From NCBI GenBank assembly GCA_021838985.1, contig JAKCCC010000094.1, positions 1-6,775 of the forward strand: DNA of 6,775 bases, written 5' to 3'. This stretch comes from Planctomycetota bacterium. GTDB lineage: Bacteria; Planctomycetota; Phycisphaerae; WQYP01. The position numbers were made by a program, and so were the translations under genes. Below the pieces are notes generated by a model that searched no databases, was not told the DNA's origin, and saw only the letters and a list, made by a program, of their open reading frames with translations. Of the stretch, positions 1-6,775 are shown piece after piece. Each line of letters opens with the position of its first letter. The first letter of the stretch is position 1.

Positions 1-3000
1 GTAGGCGGCGCCATACGCCTCCAGCGCCCAGACCTCCATTTCCCCGAAACGCTGGCCGCCCGTGCGGGCCTTGCCGCCCAAGGGTTGCTGGGTGATCAGG
101 CTGTACGGACCGGTGGAACGGGCGTGGATTTTATCATCCACCAGATGGTGCAGCTTGAGCATATACATGTACCCGACGGTCACTTTCTGCTCAAAAGGCT
201 CTCCGGTTCGGCCATCATAGAGCGTCACCTTCAGCGACGGCGGCATTTCCACAAAAATTTCCGACGCCGGTGGAGGCTGCCGCCGTTCCGCCAGTTGCTT
301 GCGCCGGTTGCGGATATGCCCGTTGGCCTCTTCCACGGCGTGGTGGATTTCGGCTTCCGTGGCACCGTCGAAAACGGGCGTGACCGCCTGGAATCCCAGC
401 ACCGCCGCCGCCCAACCCAGATGGGTTTCCAGAATCTGCCCCACGTTCATACGCGAGGGAACGCCCAGCGGGTTCAGCAGAATATCTACCGGCGTGCCGT
501 CTTCCAGGAACGGCATATCCTCTTCCGGCACGATCCGGGCGATAACGCCCTTGTTGCCATGCCGTCCCGCCATCTTATCCCCCACCGAAAGCTGGCGTTT
601 GGTGGCCACATACACTTTAACCATTTCCAACACCCCGGCCGGCAGCTCGTCGCCGTGCTTGAGGCGCTCTAACTGGCGCGTTTTTTCTTCCTGCAGATCT
701 TGCAGCCGCGTTTGATAGCGCTGATAAATTTGTTCGCCTTTGCGCCGGCCCTCTTCGCCGCCCTTAATCCACTTGGTGGTAAAGTTCTGCACCTGTTCCA
801 GAAGCACGTCGACGTCTTCGGACTTGCCAACTTTCTGCCGGGTGGACGGATCGACCATGGTCTGGCCCGTGGCGGCGTTGATTTCCGCCGCCATAGCGCG
901 GAAAACGTGCGCCAAACGGGTGTTCAACTCCTGCGTATATTGCTTCATTTCCTTTTGCAGCTGCTTTTTCTGCTCATCGTCCAGGTGCGTGCGACGGCTG
1001 AATCGCCGCGCCCCGATCACCACCCCCTCCGTCCCCGCCGGCACCTCCAGGGAATCGTTTTTCACGTCTTCCCCAGCCCGCCCGAAGATGGCGTGGAGCA
1101 GTTTTTCCTCCGGGGATAGCTCGGTTTTACTCTTCGGCGACACTTTGCCCACCAGAATATCGCCCGGAACTACCCGGGCGCCGAGGCGCACCACGCCGTG
1201 CTCATCCAAGTTCTTCAGCGCCCGTTCGCTGACATTGGGGATATCGCGTGTGAATTCCTCCCGCCCCAGTTTCGTCTCCCGGATCTCGACGTCGAATTCC
1301 TCGATGTGGATCGATGTGAATACATCCCCCTTGATCAGCCGTTCGTTGACCACGATGGCGTCTTCAAAGTTGTAGCCGTCGAACGTCATGAACGCCACCA
1401 GCACGTTGCGGCCCAGCGCCAGTTCGCCGTTGCGGCAGGCCGGGCCGTCGGCAATGATCTGGCCCTTCTTCACTTTCTGGCCGACCGCCACCAACGGCTT
1501 TTGGGTCAGGCAGGTTTTGTCGTTAAGCCCCGCGTTTTTGCGCAACACATATTCATCGGAGTGGTCGATCACGATGCGCTCGGCATCCACGAACGTGACC
1601 GTACCGGTGCGCTCCGCCTTGCGCACCATGCCGCTGTTGGGGGGAATGTGCTTTTCCAGCCCCGTGGCGACCACCGGCGGTTCCGTGATCAGCAGCGGCA
1701 CCGCCTGGCGCTGCATATTCGATCCCATCAAAGCCCGATTCGCGTCGTCATGTTCGAGAAACGGGATCAGGGCGGCGGAAATGGCGACCGTCTGCTTGGG
1801 TGAGATGTCGATGTAGGTCACGTCGCTGCCCTTGACCTGCTGCAGATCCCCGTTGACCCGGGCCAGCAGCATGTCCGACTTCACTTTACCCGTCTTGGGA
1901 TCCACCGATTCCGGAGGCGCCAGCACGGTTTTCATTTCCTCATCGGCCCGCAGGTATTTCACCTCGCCGTTAACCTTGCCGCCTTCCACCACGCGGTAGG
2001 GGGTGATTAGAAACCCGTAGGCGTCCACGCCGGCGTAAATGGACAGCGAGGCGATCAGACCGATGTTCGTGCCCTCCGGCGTTTCAATCGGACAGATCCG
2101 CCCGTAGTGGGAAATATGCACATCGCGCACTTCAAAACCGGCCCGCTTGCGATTCAGCCCGCCGGGGCCTAAAGCCGACAGGCGGCGCTCATGGGTCAGT
2201 TGCGCCAGCGGATTGGTCTGATCCACCACCTGGGAAAGCTCGCTGCGTCCGAAGAAGAACTCAATGGAACTGCTGATGCTTTTGGAATTGACCAGCTCCA
2301 CGATCTTGGCCACTTCCTCCGGCGCTTTCATCGACAACCGTTCCTGCACGGTGCGCCGCAGTTTCAGGAAGCCTTTACGCAGCTCTTCTTCCGCCAGTTC
2401 CCCGATCGTGCGCAGCCGGCGATTGCCCAGATGGTCGATATCATCCACGTAGCCCTTCCCGGAACGCATTTCCATGATGTATTTGATGCACCCCAGGATG
2501 TCATCCGGGCGCAGTGTCATCACATCCTCGGGCACGTTTTGCCCGAACTTGCGGTTGATCCGGAAGCGCCCCACCCGGCCTAGCCGGTAGCGATTGGCGT
2601 CGAAAAAACGCTCCGCGAACAGGGCGCGGGCTTTGTCGTCGTTGGGGGGATTGCCCGGCCGCAGGCGACTGTAGATTTTGCGCAACGCCTCCTTGTGGCT
2701 GTGGGCGTCATCTTCCTGCAGGGTGTTAAGAATCAGCGGATCCGTGACCTTCTCGATCACTTCCACCTGCTTGATGGAGCTGTTCTGAATCCGGGCCACG
2801 CGATCTCCGATCAGCGCCCCGCTCTTGACGATTTCCTCCCCGGTGGTGGCGTCGACGATGGCACCGACGGCGTAATAATCCGCCTGAAGCTGCCCGGCGC
2901 TGACCGTCCGGGTTTCGTAGAAGGCGCGCAGCAACGCCTCGTCTGAACCATATTTTTCATCCATGGCCCGCAGGAATGTGGTGGCGGGAATCTTGCCGGA

Positions 3001-3564
3001 CTGGTCAATGTGCGCCACCAGCAGGTCTTTCCGGGTCACGTTGATCTCAATCCAGCTGCCCCGTTCCGGGATCACCCGACAGGCGTGCAGCGGGCGGTCC
3101 GATTCCTGCGTTTCAATGACAAAATCCACCCCCGGCGAGCGGTGCAACTGCGATACAATCGTCCGCTCCGCGCCGTTGATGATGAATTCCCCGCCCCCGA
3201 TCATGATCGGCACGTCGCCCAAGTAGATCGCTTCCTCCACGATGTCCGGTTTGTCCTTGCGCACCAGGCGCACCTTTATCTTGAGCGGCATCCCGTAGGT
3301 CAGCCGCAGCGCCCGGCATTCATCCTGGGTGTAGCGCGGCTTACCCAGGCTGTAGCTCAGGTACTCCAGCTTCATCGTGCCGTTGTACGACGCGATCGGG
3401 AACACTTCGCGCAGCAACCCTTCCAGCCCTTCCGGCCGGCGCTGCTCCGGCTCGGCGTCGGCTTGCAGAAAACGCTCGTAGGCGGCGGTTTGCATTTCCA
3501 TGAGATTGGGAATCGGGATCGCGTCGCCGCGCTTGGAATAGTCACGTACCTGCGTTATACGCAT
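1..3564 (-). CDS. rpoB: DNA-directed RNA polymerase subunit beta, C-terminus cut by window edge
   Basis: This encodes the beta subunit of the core RNA polymerase, which forms one side of the active-site cleft with beta' and synthesises RNA in the cytoplasm. The frame is open for 1188 codons from the ATG at 3562-3564 to base 1. Family motifs appear in order: SQLHRSPGV (residues 138-146), the rifampicin-pocket block around D448, H458 and S463, CPIETPEG just after it, GYNFEDA with E734-D735 (E. coli E813-D814), a charged, probably coiled segment at about 859-966, [12 protein letters not shown] with the active-site lysines K997 and K1005 (E. coli K1065 and K1073), and [14 protein letters not shown] at the edge. 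By comparison with E. coli about 57 residues plus the stop lie outside the window, giving an expected total near 1245. A ribosome binding site supports the chosen start. The left truncation is only the window boundary. Identification is certain. The PVC/planctomycete assignment is inferred from motif wording. Confidence 0.98.
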   Translation of the reverse strand, partial: MRITQVRDYSKRGDAIPIPNLMEMQTAAYERFLQADAEPEQRRPEGLEGLLREVFPIASYNGTMKLEYLSYSLGKPRYTQDECRALRLTYGMPLKIKVRLVRKDKPDIVEEAIYLGDVPIMIGGGEFIINGAERTIVSQLHRSPGVDFVIETQESDRPLHACRVIPERGSWIEINVTRKDLLVAHIDQSGKIPATTFLRAMDEKYGSDEALLRAFYETRTVSAGQLQADYYAVGAIVDATTGEEIVKSGALIGDRVARIQNSSIKQVEVIEKVTDPLILNTLQEDDAHSHKEALRKIYSRLRPGNPPNDDKARALFAERFFDANRYRLGRVGRFRINRKFGQNVPEDVMTLRPDDILGCIKYIMEMRSGKGYVDDIDHLGNRRLRTIGELAEEELRKGFLKLRRTVQERLSMKAPEEVAKIVELVNSKSISSSIEFFFGRSELSQVVDQTNPLAQLTHERRLSALGPGGLNRKRAGFEVRDVHISHYGRICPIETPEGTNIGLIASLSIYAGVDAYGFLITPYRVVEGGKVNGEVKYLRADEEMKTVLAPPESVDPKTGKVKSDMLLARVNGDLQQVKGSDVTYIDISPKQTVAISAALIPFLEHDDANRALMGSNMQRQAVPLLITEPPVVATGLEKHIPPNSGMVRKAERTGTVTFVDAERIVIDHSDEYVLRKNAGLNDKTCLTQKPLVAVGQKVKKGQIIADGPACRNGELALGRNVLVAFMTFDGYNFEDAIVVNERLIKGDVFTSIHIEEFDVEIRETKLGREEFTRDIPNVSERALKNLDEHGVVRLGARVVPGDILVGKVSPKSKTELSPEEKLLHAIFGRAGEDVKNDSLEVPAGTEGVVIGARRFSRRTHLDDEQKKQLQKEMKQYTQELNTRLAHVFRAMAAEINAATGQTMVDPSTRQKVGKSEDVDVLLEQVQNFTTKWIKGGEEGRRKGEQIYQRYQTRLQDLQEEKTRQLERLKHGDELPAGVLEMVKVYVATKRQLSVGDKMAGRHGNKGVIARIVPEEDMPFLEDGTPVDILLNPLGVPSRMNVGQILETHLGWAAAVLGFQAVTPVFDGATEAEIHHAVEEANGHIRNRRKQLAERRQPPPASEIFVEMPPSLKVTLYDGRTGEPFEQKVTVGYMYMLKLHHLVDDKIHARSTGPYSLITQQPLGGKARTGGQRFGEMEVWALEAYGAAY

Positions 3565-3568
3565 GGAG

Positions 3569-3576
3569 TCACCTCT
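3569..3576 (-). promoter_or_regulatory. Ribosome binding site of rpoB
   Basis: Read on the minus strand the sequence is AGAGGTGA, ending four bases before the rpoB ATG. The AGAGGTG core matches the anti-Shine-Dalgarno complement well and lies at normal spacing. It fixes the rpoB start at 3564. The gene transcribed in the opposite direction has no comparable site. Confidence 0.75.
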
Positions 3577-3593
3577 GCCACATGGTCAAGGAC

Positions 3594-3680
3594 TTAGGGC
3601 GCCGCCACAACCGAAGTTGTTTCCGCCGCGTGAAGGTAAGCGATGGCTTTGATCAGGATCGTTCCGGCCCGGCATTTCAT
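3594..3680 (-). other. Possible 28-codon leader ORF upstream of rpoB
   Basis: On the minus strand an ATG at 3678-3680 opens a frame of 28 codons ending with TAA at 3594-3596, 29 bases before the rpoB ATG. The predicted peptide starts MKCRAGTILIKAIAYLHAAE and ends in TTSVVAAP. It matches no family I recognise. The ATG lies where transcription from the candidate rpoB promoter would begin, so it would be leaderless from that promoter. A longer transcript would offer only a weak AGG at 3685-3687. An open frame of this length is expected by chance in GC-rich DNA, so this is a candidate only. It could be a regulatory leader peptide or nothing. Confidence 0.2.
3607..3620 (-). promoter_or_regulatory. 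UUCG-tetraloop hairpin in the rpoB leader
   Basis: Read on the minus strand, ACAAC and GTTGT form a perfect 5-bp stem closed by C-G around a TTCG loop, the unusually stable cUUCGg tetraloop. It sits about 43 bases before the rpoB start, inside the predicted leader RNA. No T-tract follows, so it is not a simple terminator. It may stabilise the 5' end or be part of a larger regulatory fold. On the plus strand the loop would be CGAA, which is less special, so the minus-strand RNA is the likelier user. Confidence 0.4.
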
Positions 3681-3688
3681 AATCCTGT

Positions 3689-3717
3689 ATTGTATCATGT
3701 CCCCCGCCGGCACGCAA
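3689..3717 (-). promoter_or_regulatory. Candidate sigma-70-type promoter for rpoB
   Basis: On the minus strand TTGCGT (3712-3717) is separated by 17 bp from TACAAT (3689-3694). TG precedes the -10 hexamer with one base between, giving an extended -10 (TGATACAAT). The hexamers match consensus in four of six and five of six positions. Transcription would start near 3680-3683 and give a leader of about 118 bases before the rpoB ATG. This is the best-scoring promoter I can see by eye in the divergent region, but start sites are not shown by sequence alone. Confidence 0.5.
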
Positions 3718-3726
3718 GCCCAGTGG

Positions 3727-3756
3727 TTGCATTGTCCCAGACGCCTTTATTATAGT
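3727..3756 (+). promoter_or_regulatory. Candidate promoter for the DUF4159 gene, shared AT-rich -10 patch
   Basis: On the plus strand TTGCAT (3727-3732) lies 18 bp before TATAGT (3751-3756). The gene's ATG begins only seven bases after this -10 element, so transcription would start at or next to the start codon and the mRNA would be leaderless. This fits the absence of any Shine-Dalgarno sequence in the 20 bases before the ATG. The same patch contains a perfect TATAAT on the minus strand (3749-3754), which could be a second, upstream rpoB promoter, although I see no good minus-strand -35 at 17 bp from it. Confidence 0.4.
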
Positions 3757-3763
3757 AGCCCTC

Positions 3764-6106
3764 ATGCTGCAAAATCCTGTCACGGCCCTCCGCGGCACGC
3801 CGCCCAAGGCCTGGCGCCGCGGCGCCACTCTGGTGGGACTGGCCATGGCCGCCGTGGCGCCCGGCAGCGCCGCCGGGGCGCTGCGGACCGTCCGCAGCGG
3901 CCAGGTGATCGCCGCCATCAAAAAGGGGGCCGAATACCTGCTGCGGCGGGAAAAGCCCGGCACTTTTTGGGAGGGACCCTATACCGGTCACAAATGGTTT
4001 TACAACGAAACCGGCGGCGAAACCGCCCTGGTTACCGAGGCGCTGCTGGATATCGGACAGGGGCTTACCCATGTCGCCAGCCGGCGCGATCATGTGGCCA
4101 AACTGATCCGCCAATTGAATGCCTTCAGCCCCCGCATGAATAAGGCCATCGCCTACCTGCTGCGGTTGCGGACCCCGGCCACTTACGCGACCTCGTTTCA
4201 AGCCAACGCTCTGACCCTGCTGCCCCGGCGCCGGAAATTCTTAGCCGTGCTGCGGGGCGACGCCCAATTTCTTTTACGCAGCATCCACCGCGACGGCGGT
4301 TACCACTACGTGTACAACCTGGCCGGCTGGGACAATTCCAATAGCCAATACGGTGTCCTGGGCATGTGGGCCTGCGCCCACGCCGGCTTGAACATACCGC
4401 CACGCTACTGGTTCTTGGCTGCACACCATTGGCGGAGTTCGCAATATATTGACGGCAGTTGGGGGTACCTGTTCCACCGCGGCGCCGTGACCGCGGCCCG
4501 GGGCATGCAATTCACCCCGGCCGGGGTCGCCAGCCTTTTTATTTGCGATGAGTTTCTCGGCGCCCGCCATGTGCCACGGCGTCCCGTGGCGGATCCAAAT
4601 ATTCTCGCCGGCCTGCGCTGGATGGACGAGCATTTCAACCCTGCCGAAACCAACTTCTATGCCATGTACGGTGACGAACGGGTGGGGATGGCCAGCGGTT
4701 TGCAAACCTTTGGCGGGCATAATTGGTACAAAGATTTCGCGTACACGCTGGTGCATCAACAGGCGGCCGATGGCAGTTGGTCGGGCCATTTTATCGGCGC
4801 CACCCCGGTGGTCAGCACCGCCTACGCCTTGCTGATTCTGGCCCGCGGCTTAGACCCCGTCTTTATGAACAAGCTGCAATATAGCCGGCGGTATTACGGC
4901 CCGTGGAACGCCCGGCCGCGTGACGACGCCAATGTCACTACCTGGGTTAGCCGCAATTTTGAAGCCCCGATGAACTGGCAGGTCGTCAACATCCATACCC
5001 CGGTGTCCAATTGGCTGGACTGCCCGCTGCTGTTCATCACCGGCTATCGCGCCCCCCATTTCTCCGCGGCCGCGATCGCCAAACTCCGGACCTATGTCGA
5101 TGCCGGCGGTATTGTCTTCTGTTCTGCCGCCCATTCTTATGCCTTTGAGCGCGCCATGCTCCAGGTGGGCCGCCAGGTCGTACAGGACCGCTACCCGCCC
5201 CATCCGCTGGCGCCCAGCGCCACGCTCTATCACCTCCAACCGTGGTACCACTTCCGGCGGAATATGCGCCTGACCGCGATTTCCAACGGAGTGCGCTATC
5301 TTTGGCTGGTCACTCCGGTCGATTTTGGCGCCGTGTGGCAGCGGCGGGCGTTCGATAAAAAGGATTTCTGGGAATTGCCGGCCAACCTGTATTGGTACGC
5401 CACCGGCAAAGGCTATCTCGCCAATCGGCTCAAATCATTGCGGGTGCCGCCGCCCACCGCCCCACCCGTGCGCCGCCTCACCATGGCGCAACTGGAATAT
5501 GCGGGCAATTGGAATCCTGAACCCGGCGCCTGGCCGCGCCTGGCGGCGCTGGCCCGCACCTATTTCCAAACCCGCGTGACGCTCCGCACACTGACCGGAA
5601 AAAATCCTGTTCCATCCGCTATTACCTTGGTGCATCTGACTGGCACCCAGGCGTTTAAGCTGTCAACCCAGGCCGAGCGACATTTGCGGGCGTACTTGCA
5701 CGCCGGCGGCCTGTTATTCGCTGACGCCGCCGGCGGAAAAGCCGCATTTACCAACGCCTTTACCACACTGGCCGGCAAACTTTGGCCCGGCGCCCCCCTC
5801 GTGGCCCTGCCGCCGACCAGCGCCATTTATCGCGGCGCCTTTCCCGGTGGCGTGCCGGCGACGACCGTTCGATACCGAAAGTATTACGTGGCCACGCGGA
5901 ACGTCCGCCACGCTCGCCGTCCCCCCCATTTACTGGGTGTTAAAGCGGGCGGGCGCTGGGTCATTCTCTTTTCCCCCTGGGACATCACCAGCGGCCTGCT
6001 GGGCACCAACACCTGGGGCATCGCCGGATACACGCCGGCCTCGGCCCAGAAGCTGGCCCGCGATATTTTGCTTTACGCCCAGGTCCACCGCCCCCCAACG
6101 AAATAG
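3764..6106 (+). CDS. Exported protein: prenyltransferase-like alpha/alpha-toroid plus two tandem DUF4159-like modules
   Basis: This is a 780-residue protein of unknown function. Residues 1-39 look like a signal peptide: arginines at 18-19, a hydrophobic stretch at 21-38 and a small-residue cleavage region (SAAGA), so it probably acts in the periplasm or at the envelope. Residues 45-370 resemble prenyltransferase/squalene-cyclase repeats, with QxxDGSW motifs at Q227-W233 and Q333-W339 and a related DGGY at 177-180. The cyclase DXDD acid motif is absent, so enzymatic cyclisation is unlikely. Residues 404-548 form a first, degenerate DUF4159-like module. Residues 572-775 form a second, clearer one starting LTMAQLEYAGNW and containing LRAYLHAGGLLFADAAGG. 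The two align without gaps at an offset of 200 residues over 421-456 and 621-656. The ATG start keeps the signal peptide, which a start at M28 would destroy. No ribosome binding site is visible. No gene partner lies on this strand within the window. The architecture is confident; the role is unknown. Confidence 0.9.
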   Translation: MLQNPVTALRGTPPKAWRRGATLVGLAMAAVAPGSAAGALRTVRSGQVIAAIKKGAEYLLRREKPGTFWEGPYTGHKWFYNETGGETALVTEALLDIGQGLTHVASRRDHVAKLIRQLNAFSPRMNKAIAYLLRLRTPATYATSFQANALTLLPRRRKFLAVLRGDAQFLLRSIHRDGGYHYVYNLAGWDNSNSQYGVLGMWACAHAGLNIPPRYWFLAAHHWRSSQYIDGSWGYLFHRGAVTAARGMQFTPAGVASLFICDEFLGARHVPRRPVADPNILAGLRWMDEHFNPAETNFYAMYGDERVGMASGLQTFGGHNWYKDFAYTLVHQQAADGSWSGHFIGATPVVSTAYALLILARGLDPVFMNKLQYSRRYYGPWNARPRDDANVTTWVSRNFEAPMNWQVVNIHTPVSNWLDCPLLFITGYRAPHFSAAAIAKLRTYVDAGGIVFCSAAHSYAFERAMLQVGRQVVQDRYPPHPLAPSATLYHLQPWYHFRRNMRLTAISNGVRYLWLVTPVDFGAVWQRRAFDKKDFWELPANLYWYATGKGYLANRLKSLRVPPPTAPPVRRLTMAQLEYAGNWNPEPGAWPRLAALARTYFQTRVTLRTLTGKNPVPSAITLVHLTGTQAFKLSTQAERHLRAYLHAGGLLFADAAGGKAAFTNAFTTLAGKLWPGAPLVALPPTSAIYRGAFPGGVPATTVRYRKYYVATRNVRHARRPPHLLGVKAGGRWVILFSPWDITSGLLGTNTWGIAGYTPASAQKLARDILLYAQVHRPPTK

Positions 6107-6200
6107 TCGCCGCCCCGGCCGCCGGCGCTGCCCCACGCGTAACGCGGCCACTCGCGCGCCGGACGATGTTCCGGTGGTTGCTTCACTATCGACGGCACAC

Positions 6201-6220
6201 CACCGCATTAGCATGCGGTG
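6201..6220. terminator. Perfect hairpin at the convergent gene ends, possible terminator
   Basis: CACCGCAT (6201-6208) and ATGCGGTG (6213-6220) form a perfect 8-bp stem around a 4-base loop, between the ends of two convergent genes. The loop and the stem edge include the nadC stop codon (6208-6210). On the plus strand a run of five T begins at 6235, about 14 bases past the stem, which is too far for a textbook intrinsic terminator. On the minus strand no T-run follows. It is placed where a bidirectional terminator or 3'-end stabilising hairpin would be useful. The rest of the gap (6107-6200) has only short GC hairpins, such as CCGGA at 6159-6163 with TCCGG at 6170-6174. Confidence 0.4.
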
Positions 6221-6775
6221 CTCCCCGGGCCTGATTTTTCGAACAGAACTTCCATGGCCACATCCAATGACGGTGCGGAATGCGTCAGCGCACCGACGCT
6301 GATTCGATCCACGCCGGTGCGGGCGATAGCCGCTACGTTGGCCAGGCTGATACCGCCGGACGCCTCCAGCAGCGGCCGGCGCGTTCCCCGGCGCTGCCGC
6401 CGCATCCGCACCGCCTGCCGCATTTGCTGCGTGGTCATGTTATCGAGCAGAATAATGTCCGGGCCGTCACCAGCCAAAGCCGCCGCCAATTGTTCCAGCG
6501 ATTCAACTTCCAGCCACAGCGTCATCTCACGCGGCAAGGCCGCCCGAACCTGAGCGGCCAGTTCCGCCAACGATTGCGCCGGGCCAGATTGTTTTCCCCA
6601 CGCGGCCAAATGGGTGTCTTTGAGCATGACGGCATCATAAAGCCCCAATCGATGGTTCACGCCGCCGCCGCAGCGCACCGCGTACTTTTCCAGCCGCCGC
6701 CAGCCGGGTGTGGTTTTGCGGGTGTCGCAGATCACCGGCCGTTCGCCCTCCACCGCCGCTTCCACCGCCTTGACA
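6208..6775 (-). CDS. nadC: Nicotinate-nucleotide pyrophosphorylase (quinolinate phosphoribosyltransferase), N-terminus cut by window edge
   Basis: This enzyme converts quinolinate and PRPP into nicotinate mononucleotide, CO2 and pyrophosphate, the step that links de novo quinolinate synthesis to NAD in the cytoplasm. The window holds the C-terminal 188 codons and a TAA stop at 6208-6210. Typical proteins are 270-300 residues, so about 90-110 N-terminal residues are missing. Diagnostic motifs are present: DTRKTTPG (codons around 6712-6726), EKYAVRCGGGVNHRLGL with the His-Arg pair at 6649-6654, MLKDTH with its lysine at 6619-6621, LEVES with acidic residues near 6502-6510, LLDNMT with Asp at 6442-6444, EASGGI, and the closing ISVGALTHS. 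Known substrate-binding residues of the family therefore appear intact. The frame stays open upstream through the right edge, so a GTG at 6763-6765 is not the start. It converges on the DUF4159 gene with a gap of 101 bases. Confidence 0.96.
   Translation of the reverse strand, partial: VKAVEAAVEGERPVICDTRKTTPGWRRLEKYAVRCGGGVNHRLGLYDAVMLKDTHLAAWGKQSGPAQSLAELAAQVRAALPREMTLWLEVESLEQLAAALAGDGPDIILLDNMTTQQMRQAVRMRRQRRGTRRPLLEASGGISLANVAAIARTGVDRISVGALTHSAPSLDVAMEVLFEKSGPGSTAC

Noticed and set aside
85..672. A 195-codon open frame on the plus strand opposite rpoB
   Set aside because: It is antisense to a clearly conserved RpoB region, has composition typical of GC-rich shadow frames (many His, Arg, Gln and Phe) and shows no recognisable domain.
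1198..1803. A 201-codon open frame on the plus strand opposite rpoB
   Set aside because: It is a shadow of the RpoB reading frame. The underlying strand encodes the GYNFEDA region and its surroundings.
3010..3597. A 195-codon open frame on the plus strand running into the divergent region
   Set aside because: Nearly all of it is antisense to the RpoB N-terminus, and it ends in the intergenic gap with no family similarity.
3586..3963. A 125-codon minus-strand frame across the intergenic region
   Set aside because: It overlaps the signal peptide and toroid start of the plus-strand gene and covers the candidate promoters. Its sequence is low-complexity and unrecognisable.
3643..4143. A 166-codon plus-strand frame overlapping the start of the DUF4159 gene
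   Set aside because: It is out of frame with the recognisable 780-residue protein, and its sequence looks like a frame shadow rich in Arg, Gly and Pro.
4274..4789. A 171-codon minus-strand frame inside the DUF4159 gene
   Set aside because: It is antisense to the QW-repeat region, whose protein-level motifs show which strand is coding.
3764..4900. Functional squalene-hopene cyclase
   Set aside because: The QW repeats are present but the DXDD motif and the full family length are missing, and the protein has a signal peptide and DUF4159 modules.
6218..6553. A 111-codon plus-strand frame opposite nadC
   Set aside because: The opposite strand carries the conserved NadC motifs over the same bases.
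6763..6765. GTG as the start codon of nadC
   Set aside because: It would remove the N-terminal domain of the enzyme. The frame continues open with sensible residues to the window edge, so this is an internal valine.
1..6775. CRISPR array, insertion sequence, tRNA or rRNA gene, or a new defence or mobile system
   Set aside because: No regularly spaced repeats, terminal inverted repeats, transposase motifs or RNA-gene signatures were seen. The window is filled by two housekeeping genes and one envelope-type gene.

Overview
The window (6775 bases, GC-rich) looks like an ordinary chromosomal segment of a bacterium from the Planctomycetes-Verrucomicrobia-Chlamydiae group, most likely Planctomycetota and possibly close to Phycisphaerae. 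This is inferred from the RpoB signature motifs (MIGGGEF, a rifampicin-pocket segment with [30 protein letters not shown]) and from a secreted DUF4159 protein fused to a prenyltransferase-like repeat domain, a combination I associate with planctomycetes. No database search was possible.

Layout. Positions 1-3564 (minus strand) hold rpoB, the RNA polymerase beta subunit, complete at the N-terminus and cut by the left window edge about 60 residues before its end. Positions 3565-3763 are a divergent intergenic region. It contains a well-placed rpoB ribosome binding site, a good candidate rpoB promoter (TTGCGT, 17 bp, TGATACAAT), an AT-rich patch that can be read as a -10 element on both strands, a possible 28-codon leader ORF and a UUCG-capped hairpin. 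Positions 3764-6106 (plus strand) encode a 780-residue, probably exported protein: signal peptide, alpha/alpha-toroid repeats with QxxDGSW motifs, and two tandem DUF4159-like modules set exactly 200 residues apart over their best-conserved part. Positions 6107-6207 are a short convergent gap. A perfect 8-bp hairpin overlaps the stop codon of nadC, which runs on the minus strand from the right window edge to 6208 and lacks its N-terminal third.

How the genes relate. rpoB and nadC are housekeeping genes for transcription and NAD synthesis. The central gene is transcribed away from rpoB and towards nadC, so it is a single-gene transcription unit as far as this window shows, with no operon partner. 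The unusual points are that rpoB is directly preceded by a divergent gene rather than by rplL, that the central gene appears to have a leaderless start, and that the central protein combines a non-catalytic-looking toroid with a duplicated DUF4159. I see no mobile element, CRISPR array, RNA gene or defence-type system.
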